This document shows positions 6,984 to 15,665 of a stretch of DNA of 64,000 nt, one piece after another. A model generated the notes under the pieces. It saw only the letters and a list, made by a program, of their open reading frames with translations. It ran no database searches and was not told the origin of the DNA. The DNA lies in contig NZ_JABWRP020000017.1 of assembly GCF_014269035.2 (NCBI RefSeq), positions 62,001-126,000 of the forward strand, read 5' to 3'. Position 1 is the first letter of the stretch, and the number at the start of each line of letters is the position of its first letter. The stretch comes from Pseudomonas vlassakiae (GTDB taxonomy: Bacteria > Pseudomonadota > Gammaproteobacteria > Pseudomonadales > Pseudomonadaceae). Position numbers and translations under genes: made by a program.

Positions 6984-9113
6984 GTGGATCGCACTCAGTT
7001 AATCAGCAACGCCCGCAACAACCTGGCCGGGCTCGGCCGGGGCAATCTGGGCGTGCCGTTGCTGCTGCTGGTGATGTTGGCAATGATGATGTTGCCGATA
7101 CCGCCGTTCCTGCTCGACGTGTTCTTCACCTTCAACATCGCCCTGTCGATCGTGGTCCTGCTGGTCTGCGTGTACGCCCTGCGCCCGCTGGACTTTGCCG
7201 CGTTCCCGACCATCCTGCTGGTGGCAACCTTGCTGCGCCTGGCGCTGAACGTGGCCTCCACGCGGGTGGTGATGCTCCATGGTCAGGAGGGCCATGGCGC
7301 TGCCGGTAAAGTGATCCAGGCCTTTGGTGAGGTGGTGATCGGCGGCAATTACGTCGTGGGTGCGGTAGTGTTCGCCATCCTCATGATCATCAACTTCGTG
7401 GTGGTGACCAAAGGTGCCGGGCGTATTTCCGAGGTGAGCGCGCGCTTCACCCTCGACGCCATGCCGGGCAAGCAGATGGCCATCGACGCCGACCTCAATG
7501 CCGGCCTGATCGACCAGGCCCAGGCCAAGGCGCGTCGTGCCGAGGTGGCCCAGGAGGCCGAGTTCTACGGCTCGATGGACGGTGCCAGCAAGTTCGTCCG
7601 TGGTGACGCCATCGCTGGCCTGCTGATCCTGTTCATCAACCTCATCGGCGGCATGCTGATCGGTATGCTGCAACACAACATGTCGTTCAGCGATGCGGGC
7701 AAGGTCTACGCCTTGCTGACCATCGGTGACGGTTTGGTGGCGCAATTGCCATCACTGCTGCTGTCCACCGCCGCCGCGATCATGGTGACCCGTGCCTCGG
7801 GCTCCGAGGACATGGGCAAGCTGATCAACCGCCAGATGTTCGATTCGCCCAAGGCGCTGGGGGTGTCGGCGGCGCTGATGATCATCATGGGCCTGGTGCC
7901 GGGCATGCCACACATTGCCTTCCTCAGCCTCGGCCTGCTGGCCGGTGGCGGCGCCTACCTGGTATGGAAGAAGCAGCAGAAGGCCAGGCTCGACGCACAG
8001 AAGGAGGCGCAGCGCCAGCAGGACTTGCTGCCGTCGCCGCAGCGCGCGCTGGAGACCAAGGAGCTGGGCTGGGATGACGTGACGCCGATCGACATGATCG
8101 GCCTGGAAGTGGGCTACCGCCTGATTCCGCTGGTCGACCGCAACCAGGGTGGGCAACTGCTGGCGCGGATCAAAGGGGTGCGCAAGAAACTGTCGCAGGA
8201 CCTGGGTTTTCTCATGCCGACCGTACACATCCGCGATAACCTCGACCTGCAGCCCAGCGCTTATCGCCTGACGCTGATGGGGGTGATCCTGGCGGAGGCC
8301 GAGATCTATCCGGACCGCGAACTGGCGATCAACCCCGGCCAGGTGTTTGGCACGCTCAACGGTATCGCCGCGCGCGACCCGGCATTCGGCCTTGAGGCGG
8401 TATGGATCGACATCGGTCAGCGCGCGCAGGCTCAATCGCTGGGGTACACCGTGGTCGACGCCAGTACCGTGGTTGCCACCCACCTCAACCAGATCCTGCA
8501 GAAGCACTGCCACGAGCTGATCGGCCATGAGGAGGTCCAGCAACTGTTGCAGGTGTTGTCCAAGGCATCGCCTAAACTTGCAGAAGAGTTGGTGCCGGGT
8601 GTCATTTCCTTGTCGGGGCTGCTCAAGGTCCTGCAGGCATTGTTGTCCGAGCAAGTGCCGGTGCGTGACATCCGCAGTATTGCCGAGGCCATCGCCAACA
8701 ATGCCAGCAAGAGTCAAGATACCGCCGCGCTGGTGGCAGCAGTGCGCGTCGGATTGTGTCGCGCCATCGTCCAAAGCATTGTCGGCGTTGAGTCCGAGCT
8801 TCCCGTGATCACCCTTGAACCAAGGTTGGAACAGATTTTGCTCAATAGTTTGCAAAGGGCCGGGCAGGGCCAGGAAGACGGTGTTCTTCTTGAGCCGAGC
8901 ATGGCCGAAAAGCTGCAGCGCTCGTTGATCGACGCCTGCCAGCGCCAGGAAATGCAAGGCCAGCCGGCCATTCTCCTGGTCGCTGGCCCGATCCGTGCCA
9001 TGCTGTCGCGCTTCGGCCGCCTGGCTGTACCGAATTTGCATGTTCTGGCGTATCAGGAAATACCGGATAACAAGCAAGTCACCATCGTTGCCACAGTGGG
9101 CCCCAACGGCTGA
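6984..9113 (+). CDS. flhA: Flagellar export gate protein FlhA
   Basis: FlhA is the ion-channel and docking subunit of the export gate. It uses the proton gradient and binds export chaperones on its cytoplasmic ring. From the GTG at 6984 it has 709 residues. That start follows AAGAGGAC at good spacing and leads into the family N-terminus. About eight membrane helices fill residues 20-320, with the conserved FHIPEP-type segment (TKGAGRISEVSARFTLDAMPGKQMAIDAD, split here by description only) near residue 150. The C-terminal half is the soluble platform. A 72-base longer in-frame start at 6912 was rejected because it overlaps the promoter. Confidence 0.97.
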   Translation: MDRTQLISNARNNLAGLGRGNLGVPLLLLVMLAMMMLPIPPFLLDVFFTFNIALSIVVLLVCVYALRPLDFAAFPTILLVATLLRLALNVASTRVVMLHGQEGHGAAGKVIQAFGEVVIGGNYVVGAVVFAILMIINFVVVTKGAGRISEVSARFTLDAMPGKQMAIDADLNAGLIDQAQAKARRAEVAQEAEFYGSMDGASKFVRGDAIAGLLILFINLIGGMLIGMLQHNMSFSDAGKVYALLTIGDGLVAQLPSLLLSTAAAIMVTRASGSEDMGKLINRQMFDSPKALGVSAALMIIMGLVPGMPHIAFLSLGLLAGGGAYLVWKKQQKARLDAQKEAQRQQDLLPSPQRALETKELGWDDVTPIDMIGLEVGYRLIPLVDRNQGGQLLARIKGVRKKLSQDLGFLMPTVHIRDNLDLQPSAYRLTLMGVILAEAEIYPDRELAINPGQVFGTLNGIAARDPAFGLEAVWIDIGQRAQAQSLGYTVVDASTVVATHLNQILQKHCHELIGHEEVQQLLQVLSKASPKLAEELVPGVISLSGLLKVLQALLSEQVPVRDIRSIAEAIANNASKSQDTAALVAAVRVGLCRAIVQSIVGVESELPVITLEPRLEQILLNSLQRAGQGQEDGVLLEPSMAEKLQRSLIDACQRQEMQGQPAILLVAGPIRAMLSRFGRLAVPNLHVLAYQEIPDNKQVTIVATVGPNG

Positions 9114-9124
9114 GGTAGTGGGTT

Positions 9125-10432
9125 ATGCAAGTCAAGCGTTTTTTCGCCGCCGATATGCGTCAGGCCATGAAGCTGGTCCGTGATGAGCTGGGCTCCGATG
9201 CCGCCATCATTGGCAACCGCCGCATCGCCGGGGGTGTCGAGCTGACCGCCGCGCTGGACTACAAGCTGTCCGCGCTGGCCCCCCGCGTGCCCAACGTCGC
9301 GCTGGAAGAAGAGCTGCGCAAGACCCAGTCGCGCATCGCCACAGCCCAGGCCGAGCTGGACAACCGCGCCGAAGCCAGCGAAGGCAACCGCCAATTGTTC
9401 GCCGGCCAGTCGCTGACCGCGGCCGAGCCGTTGATCGAGCCGCACGTGGAGGCGCCGGCACCCGCTGCCGCGCCCGCCCCGGCGCCGGTCGACCCGCGCC
9501 TGTTCGACGCCATGCGCTCGGAGCTCTCGGGCCTGCGCGAACTGCTCGAAGTGCAGCTCGGCTCGCTGGCCTGGAACCAGCTGCAGGGCAGCAAACCGGC
9601 TCAGGCCAACCTCTGGCGTCGCCTGCAGCGCATCGGCCTGTCCGGCCCGATCGCCCGCGAGCTGCTCGACCTCACCCAGGAGATCGAAGAGCCGCGTCAG
9701 GCCTGGCGCATGCTGCTGGCGCACCTGGCGCGGATGATCGAAGTGCCGCAGATCGAGCCGATCGAAGAGGGCGGGGTCATCGCCATGGTCGGCCCTGCCG
9801 GCATGGGCAAGACCACCACCCTGGCCAAGCTGGCGGCACGCTATGTGCTCAAGTACGGCCCGCAGAACCTGGCCCTGGTGAGCATGGACAGCTTCCGCAT
9901 CGGTGCCCAGGAACAGCTCAAGACCCTGGGGCGCATCCTCAATGTGCCGGTGACCTACGTCGACCCTGGCCAATCGCTGGCTGCAGCGCTGGAGCCGCTG
10001 CTGCGCAAGCGTGTGGTACTGATCGACACCGCCGGCCTGCAGGCCAGCGACCCGGCCCTGCGCATGCAACTGGAAACCCTGGCCGGGCGTGGCATCGCCG
10101 CGAAGAACTACCTGGTACTGGCCACCACCAGCCAGAAGCAGGTGCTGACCGCCGCCTACCATAGCTACAAGCGCTGCGGCCTGGCCGGCTGCATCCTGAC
10201 CAAACTCGATGAAACGGCGAGCCTCGGCGATGTGCTGAGCCTGGCCATCAGTCATGAACTGCCCGTGGCCTACCTCACCGATGGCCCGCGTATTCCTGAC
10301 GACCTGCACCTGCCACGCCCGCACCAACTGGTGACCCGCGCGGTCAATGTGCAGTTGCAGGACGAGCCCAGCGAAGAGGCGATGGCCGACATGTTCGCTG
10401 ATCTCTACCACAACCCGCGGCGCGCGGGTTGA
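9125..10432 (+). CDS. flhF: Flagellar GTPase FlhF (polar placement)
   Basis: FlhF is an SRP-type GTPase that marks the cell pole for flagellar assembly. It has 435 residues. An N-terminal basic domain (MQVKRFFAADMRQAMKLV) is followed by an Ala/Pro-rich variable linker (about residues 100-130) and the NG GTPase domain with P-loop GPAGMGKTTT near residue 222, DSFRIGAQEQL, the DTAGL G3 motif and the TKLDE G4 motif. It lies 11 bases after flhA and before fleN, the standard pair that sets flagellar position and number. Confidence 0.97.
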   Translation: MQVKRFFAADMRQAMKLVRDELGSDAAIIGNRRIAGGVELTAALDYKLSALAPRVPNVALEEELRKTQSRIATAQAELDNRAEASEGNRQLFAGQSLTAAEPLIEPHVEAPAPAAAPAPAPVDPRLFDAMRSELSGLRELLEVQLGSLAWNQLQGSKPAQANLWRRLQRIGLSGPIARELLDLTQEIEEPRQAWRMLLAHLARMIEVPQIEPIEEGGVIAMVGPAGMGKTTTLAKLAARYVLKYGPQNLALVSMDSFRIGAQEQLKTLGRILNVPVTYVDPGQSLAAALEPLLRKRVVLIDTAGLQASDPALRMQLETLAGRGIAAKNYLVLATTSQKQVLTAAYHSYKRCGLAGCILTKLDETASLGDVLSLAISHELPVAYLTDGPRIPDDLHLPRPHQLVTRAVNVQLQDEPSEEAMADMFADLYHNPRRAG

Positions 10433-10525
10433 GGATGAAGCGTATGCAAAGTACCTACATTCCGGGGTTGGCAGTCTTGCCCCGCGTGTGGCTTGGGTCC
10501 AAGCGAGACAAGGTAAACAACGAAC

Positions 10526-11359
10526 ATGGGTAGCATGCATCCCGTACAGGTGATCGCCGTCACCGGTGGCAAAGGTGGCGTCGGCAAGACTAACGTTTCA
10601 GTGAACTTGTCCCTGGCGCTGGCTGAACTCGGCCGCCGGGTGATGTTGCTGGACGCCGACCTTGGCCTGGCCAATGTCGACGTATTGCTGGGCCTCACCC
10701 CGAAGCGCACCCTGGCCGATGTCATCGAAGGGCGCTGCGAGCTGCGCGACGTGCTGTTGCAGGGGCCTGGCGGTGTGCGCATCGTGCCGGCCGCCTCCGG
10801 CACGCAGAGCATGGTGCACCTGGCCCCGGCGCAGCATGCCGGGCTGATCCAGGCCTTCAGCGAGATCGGCGACAACCTCGATGTGCTGGTGATCGACACC
10901 GCTGCGGGTATCGGTGACTCGGTAGTCAGCTTCGTGCGCGCCGCCCAGGAAGTGCTGCTCGTGGTGTGCGACGAGCCGACCTCGATCACCGACGCCTACG
11001 CGCTGATCAAGCTGCTCAACCGCGACTACGGGATGAACCGTTTCCGCGTGCTGGCCAACATGGCGCAAAGCCCGCAGGAAGGACGCAACCTGTTCGCCAA
11101 GCTGACCAAGGTCACCGACCGCTTCCTCGACGTTGCCCTGCAATACGTCGGTGCCGTGCCTTACGACGAAAGCGTGCGCAAGGCGGTGCAGAAGCAGCGC
11201 GCGGTGTACGAGGCCTTCCCACGCTCCAAGTGCGCCCTGGCGTTCAAGGCCATTGCGCAGAAGGTTGACAGCTGGCCGCTGCCTGCCAACCCGCGCGGCC
11301 ACCTTGAGTTCTTCGTCGAGCGCCTGGTGCAACCCACCAGCGCAGGGCCCGTGCTATGA
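10526..11359 (+). CDS. fleN: Flagellar number regulator FleN (FlhG), MinD-like ATPase
   Basis: FleN is a ParA/MinD-family ATPase that antagonises the activator FleQ and so limits flagellar number. It has 277 residues. The deviant Walker A KGGVGKT lies at residues 16-22, DADLGLANVD follows, and VIDTAAGIG is the Walker B region. A C-terminal amphipathic stretch (residues 255-277) may bind membrane. A 93-base gap precedes it and no clear promoter was seen there. Its stop overlaps the fliA start by four bases (ATGA). Confidence 0.96.
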   Translation: MGSMHPVQVIAVTGGKGGVGKTNVSVNLSLALAELGRRVMLLDADLGLANVDVLLGLTPKRTLADVIEGRCELRDVLLQGPGGVRIVPAASGTQSMVHLAPAQHAGLIQAFSEIGDNLDVLVIDTAAGIGDSVVSFVRAAQEVLLVVCDEPTSITDAYALIKLLNRDYGMNRFRVLANMAQSPQEGRNLFAKLTKVTDRFLDVALQYVGAVPYDESVRKAVQKQRAVYEAFPRSKCALAFKAIAQKVDSWPLPANPRGHLEFFVERLVQPTSAGPVL

Positions 11360-12096
11360 ACGCGAGCGGCTTCAAGATGTACAGCAAGGCGTCGAAAGAC
11401 GCCCAGTTCGAGCTGGTGGAGCGCTATGCACCGCTGGTCAAGCGCATTGCCTACCACTTGCTGGCGCGCCTGCCGGCCAATGTCCAGGTCGAAGACCTGA
11501 TCCAGGCCGGCATGATCGGCCTGCTGGAAGTGGCCAACAAATACGACGCCAGCAAGGGCGCCAGCTTTGAAACCTACGCGGGTATCCGCATCCGCGGGGC
11601 GATGCTCGACGAGGTCCGCAAGGGCGATTGGGCACCGCGTTCGGTGCACCGTAATACGCGCATGGTCAGTGACGCGATGCGCGCCGTGGAAGCAAGAACT
11701 GGCCGCGACGCTAAAGATCATGAAGTTGCTGCCGAACTCCAATTGAGTCTCGATGATTACTACGGGATCTTGAACGATACCTTGGGCAGCCGCCTGTTCA
11801 GTTTCGACGACCTGTTGCAGGACGGCGAGCACGAAGGGCTGCACGAGGACGGCGCCAGTAGCCAGGTCGAGCCGTCACGCGATCTGGAAGACGAGCGCTT
11901 CCAGGCCGCCCTGACCGATGCGATCGCCAACCTGCCGGAGCGTGAGCGCCTGGTGCTGGCGCTGTACTACGACGAAGAGCTGAACCTCAAGGAAATCGGT
12001 GAGGTGCTGGGGGTCAGCGAATCGCGTGTCAGTCAGTTGCACAGCCAGTGTGCCGCGCGCCTGCGCAGCCGCCTGGGGGAATGGCGGGCGCGTTGA
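11356..12096 (+). CDS. fliA: Flagellar sigma factor FliA (sigma-28)
   Basis: FliA directs transcription of late flagellar and chemotaxis genes and is held inactive by FlgM until the hook is complete. The 246-residue protein has sigma region 2 (YAPLVKRIAYHLLARLPANV and the ASKGASFETYAGIRIRGAMLDE core), region 3, and a region 4 helix-turn-helix near the C-terminus (LNLKEIGEVLGVSESRVSQL). The ATG overlaps the fleN stop. A weak hairpin follows the gene before cheY. Confidence 0.97.
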   Translation: MNASGFKMYSKASKDAQFELVERYAPLVKRIAYHLLARLPANVQVEDLIQAGMIGLLEVANKYDASKGASFETYAGIRIRGAMLDEVRKGDWAPRSVHRNTRMVSDAMRAVEARTGRDAKDHEVAAELQLSLDDYYGILNDTLGSRLFSFDDLLQDGEHEGLHEDGASSQVEPSRDLEDERFQAALTDAIANLPERERLVLALYYDEELNLKEIGEVLGVSESRVSQLHSQCAARLRSRLGEWRAR

Positions 12097-12148
12097 GCCG
12101 GGGGTCGTTGCAGTCGTTTTCCACGTTGTACCGAATTGAATGAATACG

Positions 12149-12168
12149 CGCGCTCGGGGCCGAGCGCG
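12149..12168 (+). terminator. Weak hairpin between fliA and cheY
   Basis: An 8-bp perfect stem CGCGCTCG/CGAGCGCG with a GGGC loop is followed only by TT. It lies in the 95-base gap before cheY. It could attenuate transcription between fliA and the chemotaxis genes, but the T-run is too short for confident termination. Confidence 0.4.
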
Positions 12169-12203
12169 TTTGAGACTGCTTGGAGGTCTACTTGAACAAA
12201 GAC

Positions 12204-12578
12204 ATGAAAATCCTCATCGTTGACGACTTTTCGACGATGCGGCGGATCATCAAGAACCTGTTGCGTGACCTGGGCTTCACCAACACCGAAGAAGCCGACG
12301 ACGGCACCACTGCGCTGCCGATGCTCGAAAGCGGCCACTACGACTTCCTGGTGACCGACTGGAACATGCCGGGCATGTCCGGTATCGACCTGCTGCGCAA
12401 GGTGCGTGCGCACGAGCGCCTGAAGACCATGCCGGTGCTGATGGTGACCGCCGAAGCCAAGCGCGACCAGATCATCGAAGCGGCCCAGGCCGGCGTGAAT
12501 GGTTACGTGGTCAAGCCGTTCACCGCCCAGGTGCTGAAAGAAAAGATCGAGAAGATCTTCGAGCGCGTCAACGGCTGA
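12204..12578 (+). CDS. cheY: Chemotaxis response regulator CheY
   Basis: CheY is the 124-residue single-domain receiver that, when phosphorylated by CheA, binds FliM and reverses the motor. The acidic pocket (D7, D8), phospho-acceptor D52, T82 and K104 are all present. The conventional ATG at 12204 has no nearby Shine-Dalgarno. A GGAGG at 12182 is correctly spaced for the in-frame TTG at 12192, so a protein four residues longer is quite possible. Confidence 0.96.
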   Translation: MKILIVDDFSTMRRIIKNLLRDLGFTNTEEADDGTTALPMLESGHYDFLVTDWNMPGMSGIDLLRKVRAHERLKTMPVLMVTAEAKRDQIIEAAQAGVNGYVVKPFTAQVLKEKIEKIFERVNG

Positions 12579-12597
12579 GTCACGTCAGGGGGGCGCC

Positions 12598-13386
12598 ATG
12601 GAATCATCAAATACGTCATTGGGGGAGTTCGAGTCGACCCTCAAGAAGCACGCGCAAGAATTGGTCGCGAGCCTGGAGAAGGGCCACTTCGGCGATGCCG
12701 TGCAACTGATCCACCAGCTCAACCAGACCCGAGACCGTGGCCTGTACCAGGAGGTCGGCAAGCTCACCCGTGAGCTGCACAGCGCGATCGTCAGCTTCCA
12801 GATCGACCCGCGCATGCCGCAGGCCGAGGAAGTCTCGCAGATCACCGATGCCACCGAGCGCCTGTCCTATGTGGTCAAGCTCACCGAGGGTGCGGCCAAC
12901 CGCACCATGGACCTGGTGGAGGAGAGCACCCCGGTGCTCAACGAGCTGGCAGCCGAGGCACAAGGCCTGAGCGTCGACTGGCAGCGCTTCATGCGCCGTG
13001 AAGTCGCAGCGCCGGAGTTTCGCGAATTGGTCAAGCGTGTCGACAGTTTCCTGACGCACAGCGCCGAGGGCAACCGCAAGGTCGCCGGCCACCTCAACGA
13101 CATACTGCTGGCCCAGGACTACCAAGACCTGACCGGCCAGGTGATCAAGCGCGTCACTGCGCTGGTGACCGAAGTGGAAAGCAATCTGCTCAAGCTCGTG
13201 CTGATGGCCAGTCAGGTCGACCGTTTTGCCGGTATCGAACATGACCACCAGCAGCTGCGCGCTGAAAAAGATCAAGAAAAACATCCGACTCGGGGTGAAG
13301 GTCCGCAGATTCATGCCGATAAGCGTGAAGACGTTGTGTCCGGTCAGGACGACGTCGACGATCTGCTGTCCAGCCTGGGTTTTTAA
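12598..13386 (+). CDS. cheZ: Protein phosphatase CheZ
   Basis: CheZ dephosphorylates CheY-P. At 262 residues it is mostly a long helical hairpin. The catalytic-region segment DILLAQDYQDLTGQVIKR lies near residue 165 and contains the conserved Gln that attacks the phosphoryl group. The C-terminal CheY-binding peptide is DDVDDLLSSLGF (251-262), joined by a flexible charged linker. It starts 19 bases after cheY and ends 12 before cheA. Confidence 0.96.
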   Translation: MESSNTSLGEFESTLKKHAQELVASLEKGHFGDAVQLIHQLNQTRDRGLYQEVGKLTRELHSAIVSFQIDPRMPQAEEVSQITDATERLSYVVKLTEGAANRTMDLVEESTPVLNELAAEAQGLSVDWQRFMRREVAAPEFRELVKRVDSFLTHSAEGNRKVAGHLNDILLAQDYQDLTGQVIKRVTALVTEVESNLLKLVLMASQVDRFAGIEHDHQQLRAEKDQEKHPTRGEGPQIHADKREDVVSGQDDVDDLLSSLGF

Positions 13387-13398
13387 GGAGCACGTTTA

Positions 13399-15618
13399 AT
13401 GAGCTTCGGCGCCGATGAAGAAATCCTTCAGGATTTCCTGGTAGAAGCCGGCGAAATTCTTGAGCAACTGTCCGAGCAACTGGTCGAGCTGGAAAGCCGG
13501 CCCGACGATGCCGACCTGCTCAATGCGATCTTTCGCGGTTTCCACACTGTAAAAGGGGGCGCCGGCTTCCTTCAGCTGAATGAGCTGGTGGAGTGCTGCC
13601 ACATCGCCGAGAACGTGTTCGACATCCTGCGCAAAGGTGAGCGCCGGGTCGACGCGGAACTGATGGACGTGGTGCTCGAAGCACTGGACACGGTCAACAG
13701 CATGTTCGGCCAGGTGCGTGAGCGCAGTGCAGTCACCCCGGCCACCCCGGAGCTGCTGGCGGCCCTGTCGCGCCTGGCAGAGCCTGCCAGCGCCGATGCC
13801 CCTGCGCCGGTGGTCGAGGCAGCGCCCGAGCCTGTGGCGGCCGAGGCGGACATCACCGACACCGAGTTCGAACAGCTGCTCGACTCGCTCGATGCGGTCA
13901 AGGCCGAAGCTGCCGCTGCCCAAGCGCAAATGCAGGGCGAGACCCTGAGCGGCTCGGGTGACGACATCACCGACGCCGAGTTCGAATCGTTGCTCGACCA
14001 GTTGCATGGCAAGGGCCAGTTCTCGCCCGAAGTCGCCGCCGCCGAAGCGGGGGGCGATGCCAGTGCGCCGGTGAGCGACGAGATCACCGACGAAGAATTC
14101 GAGTCGCTGCTCGACCAGTTGCATGGCAAAGGCACCTTCCAGGCCGACGCCTTGCCGGCTGCCGCCGCTACGGTGGAAAACGTGGCCGCGCCTGCCAGCA
14201 GTGACGAGATCACCGAACACGAGTTCGAAGCGTTGCTCGACCAGTTGCACGGCAAGGGCAAGTTCACCGGTGAAAGCGCTGCCAGCGAAGCAGCGGTTGC
14301 CGCGCCAGCGCCGGTTGCGGCGGTGGCCGAAAGCAAACCGACCGCCAAGCCTGCAGCAGCACCGGCAGCCGCTGCACCGGCTGCGGCTGCCAGGCCAGCG
14401 GCGCCAGCCCGTACGCCGGCCCCGGCCGCGGAAAAGCCTGCCAGCGAAGCGGAAACCACCGTGCGCGTCGATACTGCGCGCCTGGACGAGATCATGAACA
14501 TGGTCGGCGAACTGGTGCTGGTGCGTAACCGTCTGGTGCGCCTGGGCCTGAACAGCGGCGACGAGGCCATGTCGAAGGCGGTGTCCAACCTCGACGTGGT
14601 CACCGCCGACCTGCAGACCGCGGTGATGAAAACCCGCATGCAGCCGATCAAGAAGGTGTTCGGCCGCTTCCCGCGCCTGGTCCGCGACCTGGCTCGTCAG
14701 TTGAAGAAAGAGATCAACCTGGAGCTGGTCGGTGAAGAGACCGACCTCGACAAGAACCTCGTCGAGGCCTTGGCCGACCCGCTGGTGCACCTGGTGCGCA
14801 ACGCCGTCGACCACGGTGTCGAGATGCCGGACGAGCGTGAAGCCGCCGGCAAGGCCCGCACCGGCCGCGTGGTGCTCTCGGCCGAGCAGGAAGGTGACCA
14901 CATCCTGCTGTCGATCTCCGATGATGGCAAGGGCATGGACCCGAGCATCCTGCGCGCCAAGGCCGTGGAAAAGGGCCTGATGGACAAGGACGCTGCCGAC
15001 CGCCTCAGCGAGTCGGACTGCTACAACCTGATCTTCGCCCCGGGCTTCTCGACCAAGACCGAGATCTCCGACGTGTCTGGCCGCGGCGTCGGCATGGACG
15101 TGGTGAAGACCAAGATTTCCCAGCTCAACGGCTCGATCAACATTTTCTCGGCCAAGGGCCAGGGTTCCAAGATCGTCATCAAGGTGCCGCTGACCCTGGC
15201 GATCATGCCCACCCTGATGGTGATGCTGGGCAACCAGGCATTCGCCTTCCCGCTGGTCAACGTCAACGAGATCTTCCACCTCGACCTGTCGCGCACCAAC
15301 GTGGTCGACGGCCAGGAAGTGGTGATCGTGCGCGACAAGGCGCTGCCGCTGTTCTACCTCAAGCGCTGGCTGGTTCAGGGCCAGGTGCACGAGGAGCAGC
15401 ATGAGGGCCATGTGGTGATCCTCTCGGTCGGCACCCAGCGCATCGGTTTCGTGGTCGACCAGCTGGTCGGCCAGGAAGAAGTGGTGATCAAGCCGCTGGG
15501 CAAGATGCTGCAGGGCACCCCGGGCATGTCTGGCGCCACCATCACCGGTGACGGCCGCATCGCGCTGATTCTCGACGTGCCGAGCATGCTCAAGCGTTAC
15601 GCGGCACGGCGTATCTGA
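13399..15618 (+). CDS. cheA: Chemotaxis histidine kinase CheA
   Basis: CheA is the sensor kinase of the chemoreceptor array. It has 739 residues. The P1 HPt domain carries phospho-accepting H49 (FHTVKGGAGFLQL). The P3 dimerisation helix region begins near residue 355 (TTVRVDTARLDEIMNMVGEL). The P4 ATPase has N-box NAVDHGVEMP and later DDGKGMDP and GRGVGMDVV, and the C-terminal P5 is CheW-like. Instead of an obvious P2 domain, the P1-P3 linker carries four copies of an acidic motif (I-T-D/E-x-EFE-x-LLDQLHGKG) at about 151-168, 189-206, 228-245 and 270-288. These resemble CheY-binding peptides of FliM and CheZ. AAGGAG precedes the ATG. Confidence 0.97.
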   Translation: MSFGADEEILQDFLVEAGEILEQLSEQLVELESRPDDADLLNAIFRGFHTVKGGAGFLQLNELVECCHIAENVFDILRKGERRVDAELMDVVLEALDTVNSMFGQVRERSAVTPATPELLAALSRLAEPASADAPAPVVEAAPEPVAAEADITDTEFEQLLDSLDAVKAEAAAAQAQMQGETLSGSGDDITDAEFESLLDQLHGKGQFSPEVAAAEAGGDASAPVSDEITDEEFESLLDQLHGKGTFQADALPAAAATVENVAAPASSDEITEHEFEALLDQLHGKGKFTGESAASEAAVAAPAPVAAVAESKPTAKPAAAPAAAAPAAAARPAAPARTPAPAAEKPASEAETTVRVDTARLDEIMNMVGELVLVRNRLVRLGLNSGDEAMSKAVSNLDVVTADLQTAVMKTRMQPIKKVFGRFPRLVRDLARQLKKEINLELVGEETDLDKNLVEALADPLVHLVRNAVDHGVEMPDEREAAGKARTGRVVLSAEQEGDHILLSISDDGKGMDPSILRAKAVEKGLMDKDAADRLSESDCYNLIFAPGFSTKTEISDVSGRGVGMDVVKTKISQLNGSINIFSAKGQGSKIVIKVPLTLAIMPTLMVMLGNQAFAFPLVNVNEIFHLDLSRTNVVDGQEVVIVRDKALPLFYLKRWLVQGQVHEEQHEGHVVILSVGTQRIGFVVDQLVGQEEVVIKPLGKMLQGTPGMSGATITGDGRIALILDVPSMLKRYAARRI

Positions 15619-15665
15619 TTTTCGGCGGCGCACCCTGGCGGGTTGCGCCGCCTAATGGAGTGTTT

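Noticed and set aside
10476..10489. TGGCAGTCTTGCCC before fleN as a sigma-54 promoter
   Set aside because: Only 6 bases separate GG and GC; sigma-54 requires 10.
13396..15633. 745-codon minus-strand frame opposite cheA
   Set aside because: Exactly mirrors cheA; composition is typical of antisense GC-rich frames (His/Gln/Arg/Val-rich), and the plus-strand product is unmistakable.
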